Positions 40,524 through 49,532 of a stretch of DNA of 64,000 nt are shown piece by piece; the stretch's first letter is position 1, and every line of letters starts with the position of its first letter. The stretch is from positions 234,709 through 298,708 of the forward strand of contig NZ_KQ948455.1 in assembly GCF_001514115.1 (NCBI RefSeq). Reading direction: 5' to 3'. Source of the stretch: Streptomyces olivochromogenes (GTDB taxonomy: Bacteria; Actinomycetota; Actinomycetes; Streptomycetales; Streptomycetaceae). A program made the position numbers and the translations under genes. The notes below the pieces were generated by a model. That model had not been told where the DNA came from, ran no database searches, and saw nothing but the letters and a program-made list of their open reading frames with translations.

Positions 40524-40616
40524 ATGTGGTCTAGTCATGCCGTCCGTCGCGCCGCCATCGAGCTGGCGCTGATTGGCGTGACCGCGCTCTGCGTCGCAGA
40601 CATCCACTGTCGCTGA
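40524..40616 (+). CDS. Putative 30-residue regulatory leader peptide
   Basis: MWSSHAVRRAAIELALIGVT followed by ALCVADIHCR, then TGA. It has the basic start, central Ile/Leu stretch and two late cysteines seen in actinobacterial Cys-containing leader peptides. It is placed between a strong promoter and an ABC transporter operon, 178 bases ahead of the binding-protein gene. Such peptides control downstream genes by ribosome stalling, often in response to cysteine or sulfur supply. It is too short for ordinary gene calling. The rest of the gap (40617-40794) may hold the alternative RNA structures. Confidence 0.65.
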   Translation: MWSSHAVRRAAIELALIGVTALCVADIHCR

Positions 40617-40794
40617 CGCCCGCCCTTGGCGTGTGCGTCGTGCTTCCGCTTCCGTCGTGACCCTGGGTGACCGTATTGGTCCCTGGTTTTCCGACTTCGC
40701 GACCTTTTTGACGACCTGACGCCGGGGCAGACGTCCGTTCACTTCCGTCTCACTCCTCGTCAATCTGTCTCATCATTCGAGAGGTCGTCTTCCG

Positions 40795-42513
40795 ATGCGT
40801 CAACCGTCCGTCATAGCCCGCCGCGTGGCCGCGGCATCCGTCACCCTGGTCGTGGCAGCGGGCGCGGCCGCCTGCGGGCCGAAGGACAACGATGCCAAGG
40901 GCGCCGGTGGCGACTCCAAGCCGCAGAAGGGAGGCACGCTCACCGTCCTCAACGCCAACCCGCAGGAGGACTTCGACCCGGCGCGCCTCTACACCTCCGG
41001 CGGCGGCAACGTCCCCTCCCTCGTCTTCCGTACGCTGACCACGCGCAACCGCGAGAGCGGGGCCGCCGGCGCCAAGGTCGTCCCCGACCTCGCCACCGAC
41101 ACCGGCCGCCCGAGCGAGAACGCGACCGTGTGGACGTACACCCTGAAGAAGGGCCTCAAGTACGAGGACGGTACGCCGATCACCTCCGCCGACATCAAGT
41201 ACGGCATCGAGCGTTCCTTCGCGGCCGAGCTCTCCGGCGGCGCGCCCTACCTGCGGGACTGGCTGATCGGTGGCGCCGACTACCAGGGGCCTTACAAGGA
41301 CAAGAAGGGCCTCGCCTCGATCGAGACCCCGGACGATCTGACCATCGTCTTCCACCTGAACAAGCCCGAGGGCGAGTTCCCCTACCTCGCCACGCAGACC
41401 CAGTTCACGCCGGTCCCGAAGGCCAAGGACAAGGGCACGAAGTACGAGGAGCACCCGATCTCCTCCGGCCCGTACAAGGTCGTCAAGAACGAGAACGACG
41501 GCGAGCGGCTCACCCTGGAGCGCAACACCTACTGGTCCGCGGCGACCGACGCCGAGCGCAAGGCCTACCCGGACAAGATCGACGTACGGTCGGGTCTGGA
41601 CTCCTCCGTGATCAACCAGCGGCTGTCCGCGTCGCAGGCCGCGGATGCCGCCGCCGTCACCACGGACACCAACCTCGGTCCGGCCGAGCTGGCCAAGGTG
41701 ACGGGCGACAAGGCGCTGGCGGCGCGCGTCGGCACCGGGCACTTCGGCTACACCAACTACATCGCCTTCAACCCGAAGGTGAAGCCGTTCGACGACCCGA
41801 AGGTGCGGCAGGCGATCGCGTACGCCGTCGACCGTTCGTCGGTGATCAACGCGGCGGGCGGTTCGTCGCTGGCCGAGGCCGCGACCACGTACCTGCCGAA
41901 CCAGAAGTCCTTCGGCTACACGCCCTACGACCACTTCCCGGCGGGCGCGTCCGGCAACCCGGCCAAGGCCAAGGAACTGCTGAAGGAGGCCGGTCACCCG
42001 AACGGGATCACCGTCACCCTCACGCACTCCAACGACAAGGACTTCGAGACCAGCCCGGAGATCGCGACCGCCCTCCAGGACGCCCTGAAGAAGGCCGGTA
42101 TCACGGTCAAGCTCCAGGGCCTGGAGGTCAACGACTACAAGGACAAGATCCACAGCGTCAAGAGCGAGCCGGGCTTCTTCCTCGCCCACTGGGGTGCCGA
42201 CTGGCCCTCCGGCGGTCCCTTCCTGGCCCCGATCTTCGACGGCCGCCAGATCGTCAAGGACGGCGCGAACTTCAACACCGGCTTCCTCGACGACAAGTCC
42301 GTCAATGGTGAGATCGACGCGATCAACAAGTTGACGAATCTCGACGAGGCCGCCCAGCGCTGGGGCGCACTGGACAAGAAGATCGGCGAGCAGGCCCTGA
42401 CCGTGCCGCTGTTCCACCCCGTCTACAAGCGTCTGTACGGCAGCGCGGTCAAGAACATCGTGATCAGCGACTGGACCGGCGTGCTGGACATCTCCCAGGT
42501 CGCGGTGAAGTAG
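40795..42513 (+). CDS. Peptide/nickel-type ABC transporter substrate-binding lipoprotein
   Basis: A 572-residue family 5 extracellular binding protein (SBP_bac_5). The signal peptide (MRQPSVIARRVAAASVTLVV) ends in a lipobox around AAAC, so it should be lipid-anchored. Family signatures include TWTYTLKKGLKYEDGTPIT-type WTYTLKKGLKYEDG, VRQAIAYAVDRSSVIN and SGPYKVVKNENDGERLTLER (shown in parts: GPYKVVKN, LERNTYW). The partner permeases and ATPase follow in one operon. The ligand could be peptides or other solutes. Confidence 0.93.
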   Translation: MRQPSVIARRVAAASVTLVVAAGAAACGPKDNDAKGAGGDSKPQKGGTLTVLNANPQEDFDPARLYTSGGGNVPSLVFRTLTTRNRESGAAGAKVVPDLATDTGRPSENATVWTYTLKKGLKYEDGTPITSADIKYGIERSFAAELSGGAPYLRDWLIGGADYQGPYKDKKGLASIETPDDLTIVFHLNKPEGEFPYLATQTQFTPVPKAKDKGTKYEEHPISSGPYKVVKNENDGERLTLERNTYWSAATDAERKAYPDKIDVRSGLDSSVINQRLSASQAADAAAVTTDTNLGPAELAKVTGDKALAARVGTGHFGYTNYIAFNPKVKPFDDPKVRQAIAYAVDRSSVINAAGGSSLAEAATTYLPNQKSFGYTPYDHFPAGASGNPAKAKELLKEAGHPNGITVTLTHSNDKDFETSPEIATALQDALKKAGITVKLQGLEVNDYKDKIHSVKSEPGFFLAHWGADWPSGGPFLAPIFDGRQIVKDGANFNTGFLDDKSVNGEIDAINKLTNLDEAAQRWGALDKKIGEQALTVPLFHPVYKRLYGSAVKNIVISDWTGVLDISQVAVK

Positions 42514-42517
42514 CGCC

Positions 42518-43651
42518 GTGAGCGAGGCAATCGTCGCCTCTCAGGCCCCCGGGACGGACCTCGCGTCCGTCCCGGGGGCCTCGGGGGCCCGTCAGTTCTG
42601 GCGGCGGCTGCGCACGCAGCGCGCCGCCCTCGTCGCGGCGGGCGTCGTCGCGCTGCTCGTCCTGCTCGCGCTCGCCGCGCCGCTGCTGACCGCGATCGAG
42701 GGCCAGGACCCGACCACCTACCACCCGTCCCTCATCGACTCGGCGCGCGGCGGTGTGCCCGTGGGTTCGTTCGGCGGCGTCAGCGGCGACCACTGGCTCG
42801 GCGTCGAACCGCAGACAGGCCGTGACCTCTTCGCCCGGCTCGTGTACGGCGCCCGGGTCTCGCTGGGAGTCGCGCTGGGGGCCACCGTCGTACAGGTCCT
42901 CGTCGGTGTCGTGGTGGGCGTCGCGGCCGCACTCGGCAACCGATGGATCGATCAACTGTTGAGCCGGATCACCGACATCTTCGTCGCGATGCCGTTGATG
43001 ATCATGTCGCTGGCCCTGCTGGCGATCGTGCCCAGCAGCTTCCCGCGGCCCTTGCTGGTCGCGTTCGTCATCGGACTGATCGCCTGGGGCAACACCGCGA
43101 AGATCGTGCGCGCCCAGACCCTCACCCTCAAGGGGCTGGACTACGTCTCCGCCGCGCGGCTCAGCGGCTGGAACACCTGGCGCATCGCGCGCCGCGAACT
43201 CCTGCCCGGACTGGCCGCCCCCGTCATCACCTATGCCGCGCTCCTCGTGCCGATGAACATCTCCGCCGAGGCCGCGCTGTCCTTCCTCGGCGTGGGAGTG
43301 AAGCCCCCGACGCCGTCCTGGGGGCAGATGCTCACGGCCGCCAACGTCTGGTACCAGGCGGCTCCGCAGTACCTGCTGCTGCCCGCCGGGGCGCTCTTGG
43401 TGACCGTGCTGGCCCTGACCGTCCTCGGCGACGGCGTCCGCACGGCCCTGGACCCGCGCGCGGCCTCGCGCCTGCGCGTCGGCACGGGCCGCAAGCGAGA
43501 GGCCAAGGCGGACGCGGACTCCAAGAAGGCCACGGCGGACGCGGACTCCAAGAAGGCCACGGCGGACGCGAGCGCCAAGATGGCCGCGACGGAAGCGGAC
43601 TCCAAGAAGGCCACGGCCGACGCGAGCGCCAAGAAGGAGGCCGAGGCATGA
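42518..43651 (+). CDS. ABC transporter permease (DppC type) with Lys/Ala repeat tail
   Basis: A 377-residue permease. About six membrane helices, with the EAA-like loop LSGWNTWRIARRELLPGLAA and the cytoplasmic-facing FLGVGVKPPTPSWGQML. The last 50 residues are tandem ADSKKATAD units coded by a 27-33 bp repeat (43505-43640), odd for a permease and probably cytoplasmic. GTG 42518 is four bases after the binding-protein stop. Its stop overlaps the next ATG (ATGA). Confidence 0.9.
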   Translation: MSEAIVASQAPGTDLASVPGASGARQFWRRLRTQRAALVAAGVVALLVLLALAAPLLTAIEGQDPTTYHPSLIDSARGGVPVGSFGGVSGDHWLGVEPQTGRDLFARLVYGARVSLGVALGATVVQVLVGVVVGVAAALGNRWIDQLLSRITDIFVAMPLMIMSLALLAIVPSSFPRPLLVAFVIGLIAWGNTAKIVRAQTLTLKGLDYVSAARLSGWNTWRIARRELLPGLAAPVITYAALLVPMNISAEAALSFLGVGVKPPTPSWGQMLTAANVWYQAAPQYLLLPAGALLVTVLALTVLGDGVRTALDPRAASRLRVGTGRKREAKADADSKKATADADSKKATADASAKMAATEADSKKATADASAKKEAEA

Positions 43652-44646
43652 GCGGCTTCGGAGGATTCGTCCTGCGCCGCGCCGTCGGCACCGTGATCAC
43701 CTTGCTCGCCATCTCGGTGATCGTCTACGTCGTCTTCTACGCCACCCCCGGCAACGTCGCCCAGATCACCTGCGGCCCGCGCTGCTCTCCGGAACAAGTG
43801 CACCAGGTCGCCCAGCAGCTGAGGCTCGACGACCCGCTGTACGTGCGCTACTGGCACTTCCTGCAGGGCATCCTCGTCGGCCAGGACTTCTCCACCGGCA
43901 CCTCGGTGGAGCACTGCTCGGCGCCCTGCCTCGGCCTGTCGTACCAGGGCGACACCCAGGTCACCCAGCTGATCCTGGCGAAGCTGCCGGTCAGCCTGTC
44001 CCTCGTGTTCGGCGCGATGGTGCTGTGGCTGATCCTCGGCGTCGGCACCGGCATCCTCTCCGCGTGGCGGCGCGGCCGGCTCACCGAGCGCGTACTGACC
44101 GGCATCACCCTCGCGGGCGTCGCCACGCCGGTCTTCGTGATCGGCCTGGTGCTCATGATCGTCGTCTGCGGCCAGTTGCAACTGCTGCCCTTCCCGCAGT
44201 ACGTCGGCCTCACCGACGACCCCGAACAGTGGGCCTGGAACCTGCTGCTGCCCTGGCTCTCCCTCGCTCTCATCGAGGCCGCCGCGTTCGCCCGGCTGAC
44301 CAGGGCCGCGATGCTGGAGACCCTCGCCGAGGACCACATCCGGACCTTCCGTGCGTACGGCGTCGGCGAGCGGTCGATCATCGGGCGGCACGCGCTGCGC
44401 GGGGCGTTCGCGCCGATCATCGCGCTGAACGCCAACAACGTCGGCTCGGCGGTCGGCGGCGCGGTGCTCACCGAGACGCTCTTCGGGCTGCCCGGCATCG
44501 GACAGGAGCTGGTGCACGCGGTGAACGTCGTCGACCTCCCGGTGGTCGTCGGCATGGTCCTGGTCATCGGCTTCTTCGTGGTCATCGCCAACGCCGTCGC
44601 GGACGTGCTGTACGCGGTGGCCGACCGACGGGTGGTGCTCGTATGA
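43648..44646 (+). CDS. ABC transporter permease (DppB type)
   Basis: A 332-residue permease with about six membrane helices. The start has the DppB signature (RRAVGTVITLLAISVIVYVV, PGN). The EAA loop is FRAYGVGERSIIGRHALRGA, then FGLPGIGQELVHAV. The periplasmic loop after helix 1 carries four Cys (CGPRC, HCSAPC), unusual for this family, possibly disulfides. It overlaps both neighbours by four bases. Confidence 0.92.
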   Translation: MSGFGGFVLRRAVGTVITLLAISVIVYVVFYATPGNVAQITCGPRCSPEQVHQVAQQLRLDDPLYVRYWHFLQGILVGQDFSTGTSVEHCSAPCLGLSYQGDTQVTQLILAKLPVSLSLVFGAMVLWLILGVGTGILSAWRRGRLTERVLTGITLAGVATPVFVIGLVLMIVVCGQLQLLPFPQYVGLTDDPEQWAWNLLLPWLSLALIEAAAFARLTRAAMLETLAEDHIRTFRAYGVGERSIIGRHALRGAFAPIIALNANNVGSAVGGAVLTETLFGLPGIGQELVHAVNVVDLPVVVGMVLVIGFFVVIANAVADVLYAVADRRVVLV

Positions 44647-46223
44647 GCTTGGTGGAAGTCACCGACCTGACGGTCGGGTTCGGATCGCTGCGCGCCGTCG
44701 ACGGCCTGTCCTTCCGGCTGGAGAAGGGTGCCGCGCTGGGTCTGGTCGGCGAGTCCGGCTCGGGCAAGTCCACGGTCGCCTCGGCCCTTCTGGGGCTGCA
44801 TCGCGGCACGGGAGCCGACGTCGGCGGCTCGGTGCGCGTGGCCGGCATCGACGTACAGGAGGCGCCCGACGCCGAACTGCGGCGGCTGCGCGGCGGGAAG
44901 GCCGCCATGGTCTTCCAGGACCCCCTGTCGTCCCTCGACCCGTACTACGCGGTCGGCGACCAGATCGCCGAGGTGTACCGGGTGCATGTGAAGGCCTCCC
45001 GGCGTGCCGCACGCGCGCGTGCCGTCGAGGTGCTCGACCGCGTCGGCATCCCGGACGCCGCGCGCCGGGCGCGCTCCCGCCCGCACGAGTTCAGCGGCGG
45101 TATGCGCCAGCGCGCGCTGATCGCGATGGCGTTGGCCTGCGAACCCGACCTGCTGATCGCCGACGAGCCGACCACGGCCCTCGACGTGACCGTCCAGGCG
45201 CAGATCCTCGACCTGCTGCACACCCTGCGCGAGGAGACCGGAATGGGCCTGCTCCTCGTCACGCACGACGTGGGCGTCGCCGCCGAGAGCGTCGACGAGA
45301 TCCTGGTCATGCGGCACGGCCGGGCCGTCGAGCACGGCCTCGTCGGCGCCGTCCTGGGGGCGCCCGCGCAGGCGTACACCCAGGAACTCCTCGGCGCGGT
45401 GCCCCGTGTGGACGCGCCGCGCACCGCCTCCGCCGTGACGGAGGAGGTCGTTCTCGAGGCGAGCGGCCTGCGACGCGAATTCGGACGCGGGAAGAAGGCG
45501 TTCGTGGCCGTCGACGACGTGTCGCTGACGATCCACCGGGGCGAGACCCTCGGGATCGTGGGCGAGAGCGGCAGCGGCAAGACCACCCTGGGACGGATGC
45601 TCGTGGGGCTGCTGGAGCCCACGGCGGGGGAGATCAAGCCCGGCGGAGGCGTGCGACCGGACGTCCAGATGGTCTTCCAGGACCCCGTCTCCTCCCTCAA
45701 CCCGCGCCGCAGCGTGGGTGAGTCGATCGCCGATCCCCTGCGCGCGCAGGGGGAACGGGACGAGGGGCGCATTCGGGGGCGCGTACGGGAACTGTTGGAG
45801 CGCGTGGGGCTCGAAGCAGCGCACTACGACCGCTACCCGCACGAGTTCAGCGGCGGACAGCGCCAGCGCGTCGGCATCGCCCGGGCGCTCGCCGCCGACC
45901 CACGCGTCATCGTCTGCGACGAACCGGTCTCCGCGCTCGACGTCACCACCCAGGCCCAGGTGGTCGCCCTGCTCGCCGAACTGCAGCGGGAACTCGGGCT
46001 CGCGCTCGTGTTCGTGGCGCACGACCTCGCGGTCGTCCGCCAGGTCAGCGACCGGGTCGCGGTGATGCGACGCGGCCGGATCGTCGAGTACGGGCCCGCC
46101 GACGAGGTGTACGAGTCGCCGCGCGACCCGTACACCAAGCAGCTGCTGGCCGCCGTACCGGCGCTGGATCCGGAGGTCGCGGCGCAGCGACGGACGGCCC
46201 GGAGGCAGCTGACGGCGGTGTGA
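44643..46223 (+). CDS. Fused DppD-DppF ABC transporter ATPase
   Basis: A 526-residue protein with two complete ABC domains. First: GESGSGKST, HEFSGGMRQRALIAMAL, LIADEPTTALD. Second: GESGSGKTT, HEFSGGQRQRVGIARAL, IVCDEPVSALD. Both have Q-loops (VFQDPLSSLDP; VFQDPVSSLNP) and switch His (THD; AHD). It powers the two permeases. Usually DppD and DppF are separate genes; fusion is common in actinobacteria. Starts by ATGA overlap and is closed by a strong terminator. Confidence 0.94.
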   Translation: MSLVEVTDLTVGFGSLRAVDGLSFRLEKGAALGLVGESGSGKSTVASALLGLHRGTGADVGGSVRVAGIDVQEAPDAELRRLRGGKAAMVFQDPLSSLDPYYAVGDQIAEVYRVHVKASRRAARARAVEVLDRVGIPDAARRARSRPHEFSGGMRQRALIAMALACEPDLLIADEPTTALDVTVQAQILDLLHTLREETGMGLLLVTHDVGVAAESVDEILVMRHGRAVEHGLVGAVLGAPAQAYTQELLGAVPRVDAPRTASAVTEEVVLEASGLRREFGRGKKAFVAVDDVSLTIHRGETLGIVGESGSGKTTLGRMLVGLLEPTAGEIKPGGGVRPDVQMVFQDPVSSLNPRRSVGESIADPLRAQGERDEGRIRGRVRELLERVGLEAAHYDRYPHEFSGGQRQRVGIARALAADPRVIVCDEPVSALDVTTQAQVVALLAELQRELGLALVFVAHDLAVVRQVSDRVAVMRRGRIVEYGPADEVYESPRDPYTKQLLAAVPALDPEVAAQRRTARRQLTAV

Positions 46224-46299
46224 TGCAACGTGACTGGTTGATCTCGTAGCGCGACGGAACGCGACCCGCACGGGAAAGTTACGACCGTTCACCCCTTTT

Positions 46300-46333
46300 G
46301 GTGGCGCGATGGACAACCGTCCGTCGCGCCACC
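46300..46333 (+). terminator. Terminator of the peptide ABC operon
   Basis: Arms 46300-46314 and 46319-46333 pair over 15 bp with one T-G wobble and an AACC loop. It lies 77 bases after the ATPase stop and separates the operon from the glycosyltransferase operon. Confidence 0.88.
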
Positions 46334-46412
46334 GCCATGTGCGCATACGTTCTTCCCGCTGCGAGCCGCCGGGTCAACGGCGGCTCCCCATAGGGAGATC
46401 GGGGGTGCACTG

Positions 46413-48155
46413 GTGCGCATCGGACTGCTTACGGAGGGTGGCTATCCGTATGTGAGCGGTGACGCCAGACTCTGGTGCGACCGGCTCGTGCGCGGGCTCG
46501 GGCAGCACGAGTTCGACATCTACGCGCTCAGTCGCAGCGAGCGGCAGGAAGACGAGGGCTGGGTCCAGCTGCCGCCGCAGGTCAGCAGGGTGCGGACGGC
46601 TCCGCTGTGGATGGCCGAGGACGACGGCGTGGTACACGGGCGACGGGCGCGCCGGCGGTTCGCCGAGTGCTTCGGGGAGTTGGCGGCGGCGGTGTGCGCC
46701 GCGCCCGCGGTCCTCGACGGCTCGGAGGTCTCAGGCGGACCGACGGCGTCGGAGGCCTCTCGCGGAGTGGTGGCGGACCGTTTCGGCAGTGCGCTGTACG
46801 GGCTCGCGGAACTGGCCCGCGACGAGGGCGGGCTGGTCGGGGCGCTGCGCTCCGAGGGGGCCGTGCGCGCCCTGGAGCGCGCCTGCCGTGCGCCCGGCGC
46901 ACTGCGCGCCGCGCGTACCGCGCGCGTACCCGACCTGCTGTCCGTCGCCGCTCACATCGAGCGCGCCCTGCGCCCCCTCTCGCTGGACTGGTACGAGGAC
47001 GACGGGCTCGGCTCGGTCGACCTCTGCCACGCGGCGGCCGGCGGCGAGGCCGCCCTGCCCGGCCTGCTCGCCCTGCACTTCGCCGGGGTGCCCCTGCTGG
47101 TCACGGAGTACGGCGTGCAGCTGCGGGCGCACTACCTCGCCTCCGCCGCCGCCGAGGAGTCCCCCGCGGTACGGGCGCTGCTCGCGGCCTTCCACGGCGC
47201 GCTGGCCGCCGAGGTCTACCACCGGGCCGCGCTCATCACACCCGGCAACACCCACGCGCGCCGCTGGCAGGAGCGCTGCGGCGCCGACCGCGCCAAACTG
47301 CGCACCGTCCACCCCGGCATGGAGGCAGCCCGCTTCGCGGAGGTGGGCGAGCGGCCCGACGGCTCCGGAGGCGCGGACCCGGACACCCTGGTCTGGGTCG
47401 GCCGCATCGAACCGGCCAAGGACCTGATCTCACTGCTGCACTCCTTCGCCGAGGTCCGCAAGGAGGCACCGAAGACCCGGCTGCGGATCGTCGGCGCGCC
47501 CGCCGAAGGCCCGGAGGGCGCGCTGTACCTCGGCCACTGCAAGGCGCTGGCCGCCCAGCTCTTCCCCGACGAGGCGGAGGGCGTCCACGCGGTCGGCGAC
47601 AACCCGGTGTCCTTCGAGGAGATCGGCGGCCCGGAGGTCCCGAGCCTCGCGGCGGCGTACGCGTCCGGCGCCGTGGTCGTCCTCTCCAGCGTCGTCGAAG
47701 GCTTCCCGATCAGCCTGGTCGAGGCCATGTTCTGCGGCCGCGCCACCGTGTCCACGGACGTCGGCGCGGTCGTCGAAGTCATCGGCGGTACGGGGCTGGT
47801 GGTGCCGCCACGCAATCCGCGGGCGCTCGCCGAGGCGTGCGTGGCACTGCTGCGCGACCCCGAACGGCGTGCGCGCCTGGGCGCGGCGGCCCGCGCGCGA
47901 GCCCTCGAACTCTTCACGGTCGAGCAGAACATCACGGCATTTCACGGCATTTACCTGGAGATCGTCTCGCGCTCCCCGGTCCGGCGGCTCGTCGTGGACG
48001 ACACGGGGGATCCCCTGCCGTTCGGCGTGCCGGCCGAGGCCCACGTACCCGGCCGCTGGACCGAGGCCCGCCTCATGGTCACGGGACGCCCGCGCTGGGC
48101 GGCGGGGGCACCGGTGCGCGCCACAGCTCCGCTGCCCGCGGGAGAGGGCGCGTGA
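46413..48155 (+). CDS. GT4 glycosyltransferase with DUF3492 domain (PelF-like)
   Basis: A 580-residue protein. The N-terminal half is DUF3492-like (RIGLLTEGGYPYVSGDARLW ... LCHAAAGGEAALPGLLALHF). The C-terminal half is a GT4 glycosyltransferase with LVWVGRIEPAKDLISLLHSF, the E(x7)E motif in EGFPISLVEAMFCGR and a Rossmann end. This arrangement is that of PelF, which polymerises UDP-GalNAc/GlcNAc in Pel exopolysaccharide synthesis. Its operon partners (epimerase, Spherulin-4-like) also resemble Pel components. GTG at 46413. The gene ends one base into the next ATG (TGATG). Confidence 0.88.
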   Translation: MRIGLLTEGGYPYVSGDARLWCDRLVRGLGQHEFDIYALSRSERQEDEGWVQLPPQVSRVRTAPLWMAEDDGVVHGRRARRRFAECFGELAAAVCAAPAVLDGSEVSGGPTASEASRGVVADRFGSALYGLAELARDEGGLVGALRSEGAVRALERACRAPGALRAARTARVPDLLSVAAHIERALRPLSLDWYEDDGLGSVDLCHAAAGGEAALPGLLALHFAGVPLLVTEYGVQLRAHYLASAAAEESPAVRALLAAFHGALAAEVYHRAALITPGNTHARRWQERCGADRAKLRTVHPGMEAARFAEVGERPDGSGGADPDTLVWVGRIEPAKDLISLLHSFAEVRKEAPKTRLRIVGAPAEGPEGALYLGHCKALAAQLFPDEAEGVHAVGDNPVSFEEIGGPEVPSLAAAYASGAVVVLSSVVEGFPISLVEAMFCGRATVSTDVGAVVEVIGGTGLVVPPRNPRALAEACVALLRDPERRARLGAAARARALELFTVEQNITAFHGIYLEIVSRSPVRRLVVDDTGDPLPFGVPAEAHVPGRWTEARLMVTGRPRWAAGAPVRATAPLPAGEGA

Positions 48156-49372
48156 TGAGCGAACTCGTACGGGACGGCTCGGGTGGTGCGCGCGGCGACG
48201 CCGGGGGTGATCCGGGGAACGACTCGGGGAACGACTCGGGGAGCGACCCGGGGGGCGACTCGGGGGGCGCGCGCACACCCGCAGGCGGTGGTCGCCGCGG
48301 TGCCGTGGACCCGGTGAAGGCGCTGATGCACCGGCATCGTGAACTCTGCGAGCGTGCCGTCGACCCTCTGGAGATCGCGGCGGGCCTGGAGGCGCACGGC
48401 GTGACCGACCGCACCGCCGCACGGTTCCGGCACCGGGACGTGTTCTCGCTCGCCGAGGAGATGTACGCGCGCGTGGCCCGCGACCCGGATCCGGCGCCGC
48501 CGCCCGTGGCCCCCGAACACTCCGGCGCGCGCGCCGACTGGGCCGTGCTCTCCCTGCTGCCGGGCGCGCTGTGCGCGGCGACCGTGGCCGGGCTGCGGCT
48601 CACCGAAGGGCAGCCGCGCCTCGCGGTCGCCGCCGGCGGCACCCTCGCGGTGACGCTCGGTGTGCGCGCCGCGCTGCGCCGAGGCCCCCTCAGCACCACG
48701 CACCGCACGACGAGCGGCACTCTTGCCTGGACCTGCTGGCTGATCGTGTACGCCCTGTTCGGCGACGGACTGCTGAGCGTCGGCATCGAAGGCGGCCCCG
48801 ACGGCCCCTGGCCCCCGGCCACCGCACCCGTACTGGCCCTCGCCCTGGCGTGCGCCCCCGCGGCCTGGTGCGCCCACCTCTTCACCGCGGGCGCCCGCCG
48901 CAAACTGACCGTGAGCCGAGGCCTGGAGGAGTTCGCCGTCTCCGTGCGGCCCCTGCTCCTGGGAGCGTTCGCCCTGTTCCTCTGCGCCCTGGGCGCGTTG
49001 CTCGCACTGAGCCGGGAGGCGCCGAGCGAGCCTGGTGCCTACAACGGGCCCGGCGCGTACGCCGGAGCGGGCGCCCTCGGCGCGCTGCTCCTGCTCGCGC
49101 GCCTGCTCACGACGCGCGGCTTCACGCACGCCCCGGCCGTCGTCCTCGGCGCCGCGGGCGCGGCCGAAGTGACCGCCCTCACCACGGTCTTCGCGGCCCG
49201 CCTGCCCGGCTGCTCGTTCGTCGCCGTTCCCGTCGAGACCGTCGCCGACGCCTGGGGTCCGGGTGCCGTCCCAACCCTGGTGTGCGGTGCGGCGGCGCTC
49301 GTCCTCCTGATCCACGCGACCCGCACCCTGACCCGGGCCTCGGCCCACGCCACACCGGGCGGGACGCCATGA
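48155..49372 (+). CDS. Polytopic membrane protein of the glycosyltransferase operon
   Basis: A 405-residue protein. It opens with a Gly/Asp/Ser repeat segment (GGDPGNDSGNDSGSDPGG), then a soluble 90-residue stretch and about eight membrane helices. It has no signature I know. By position it might take the export role that PelG plays, but PelG is usually a larger 12-helix protein and I see no clear similarity. TGATG coupling to the glycosyltransferase supports a shared function. Confidence 0.78.
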   Translation: MSELVRDGSGGARGDAGGDPGNDSGNDSGSDPGGDSGGARTPAGGGRRGAVDPVKALMHRHRELCERAVDPLEIAAGLEAHGVTDRTAARFRHRDVFSLAEEMYARVARDPDPAPPPVAPEHSGARADWAVLSLLPGALCAATVAGLRLTEGQPRLAVAAGGTLAVTLGVRAALRRGPLSTTHRTTSGTLAWTCWLIVYALFGDGLLSVGIEGGPDGPWPPATAPVLALALACAPAAWCAHLFTAGARRKLTVSRGLEEFAVSVRPLLLGAFALFLCALGALLALSREAPSEPGAYNGPGAYAGAGALGALLLLARLLTTRGFTHAPAVVLGAAGAAEVTALTTVFAARLPGCSFVAVPVETVADAWGPGAVPTLVCGAAALVLLIHATRTLTRASAHATPGGTP

Positions 49373-49484
49373 ACCGCGACCGGCGCCCGAGGGTCCAGCC
49401 CTCGTGCCGGGCGCACCCTCCCGCGGGGCCGACACCGCGGGCGCTCCGTCCGACCCACGGCACCACCCCGAAGGAGAACGCCAG

Positions 49485-49532
49485 ATGATCACCTCCCGAA
49501 CCGGAGAATCCGCCCCGGGAGCCGCCCGATGA
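49485..49532 (+). CDS. 15-codon coupling mini-ORF
   Basis: ATG 49485 has AAGGAG eight bases upstream, and the 15-residue frame (MITSRTGESAPGAAR) ends in TGA that overlaps the epimerase ATG (ATGA, 49529-49532). The epimerase start itself has no good RBS, so this mini-ORF probably delivers ribosomes to it. The peptide itself need not be functional. Confidence 0.55.
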   Translation: MITSRTGESAPGAAR

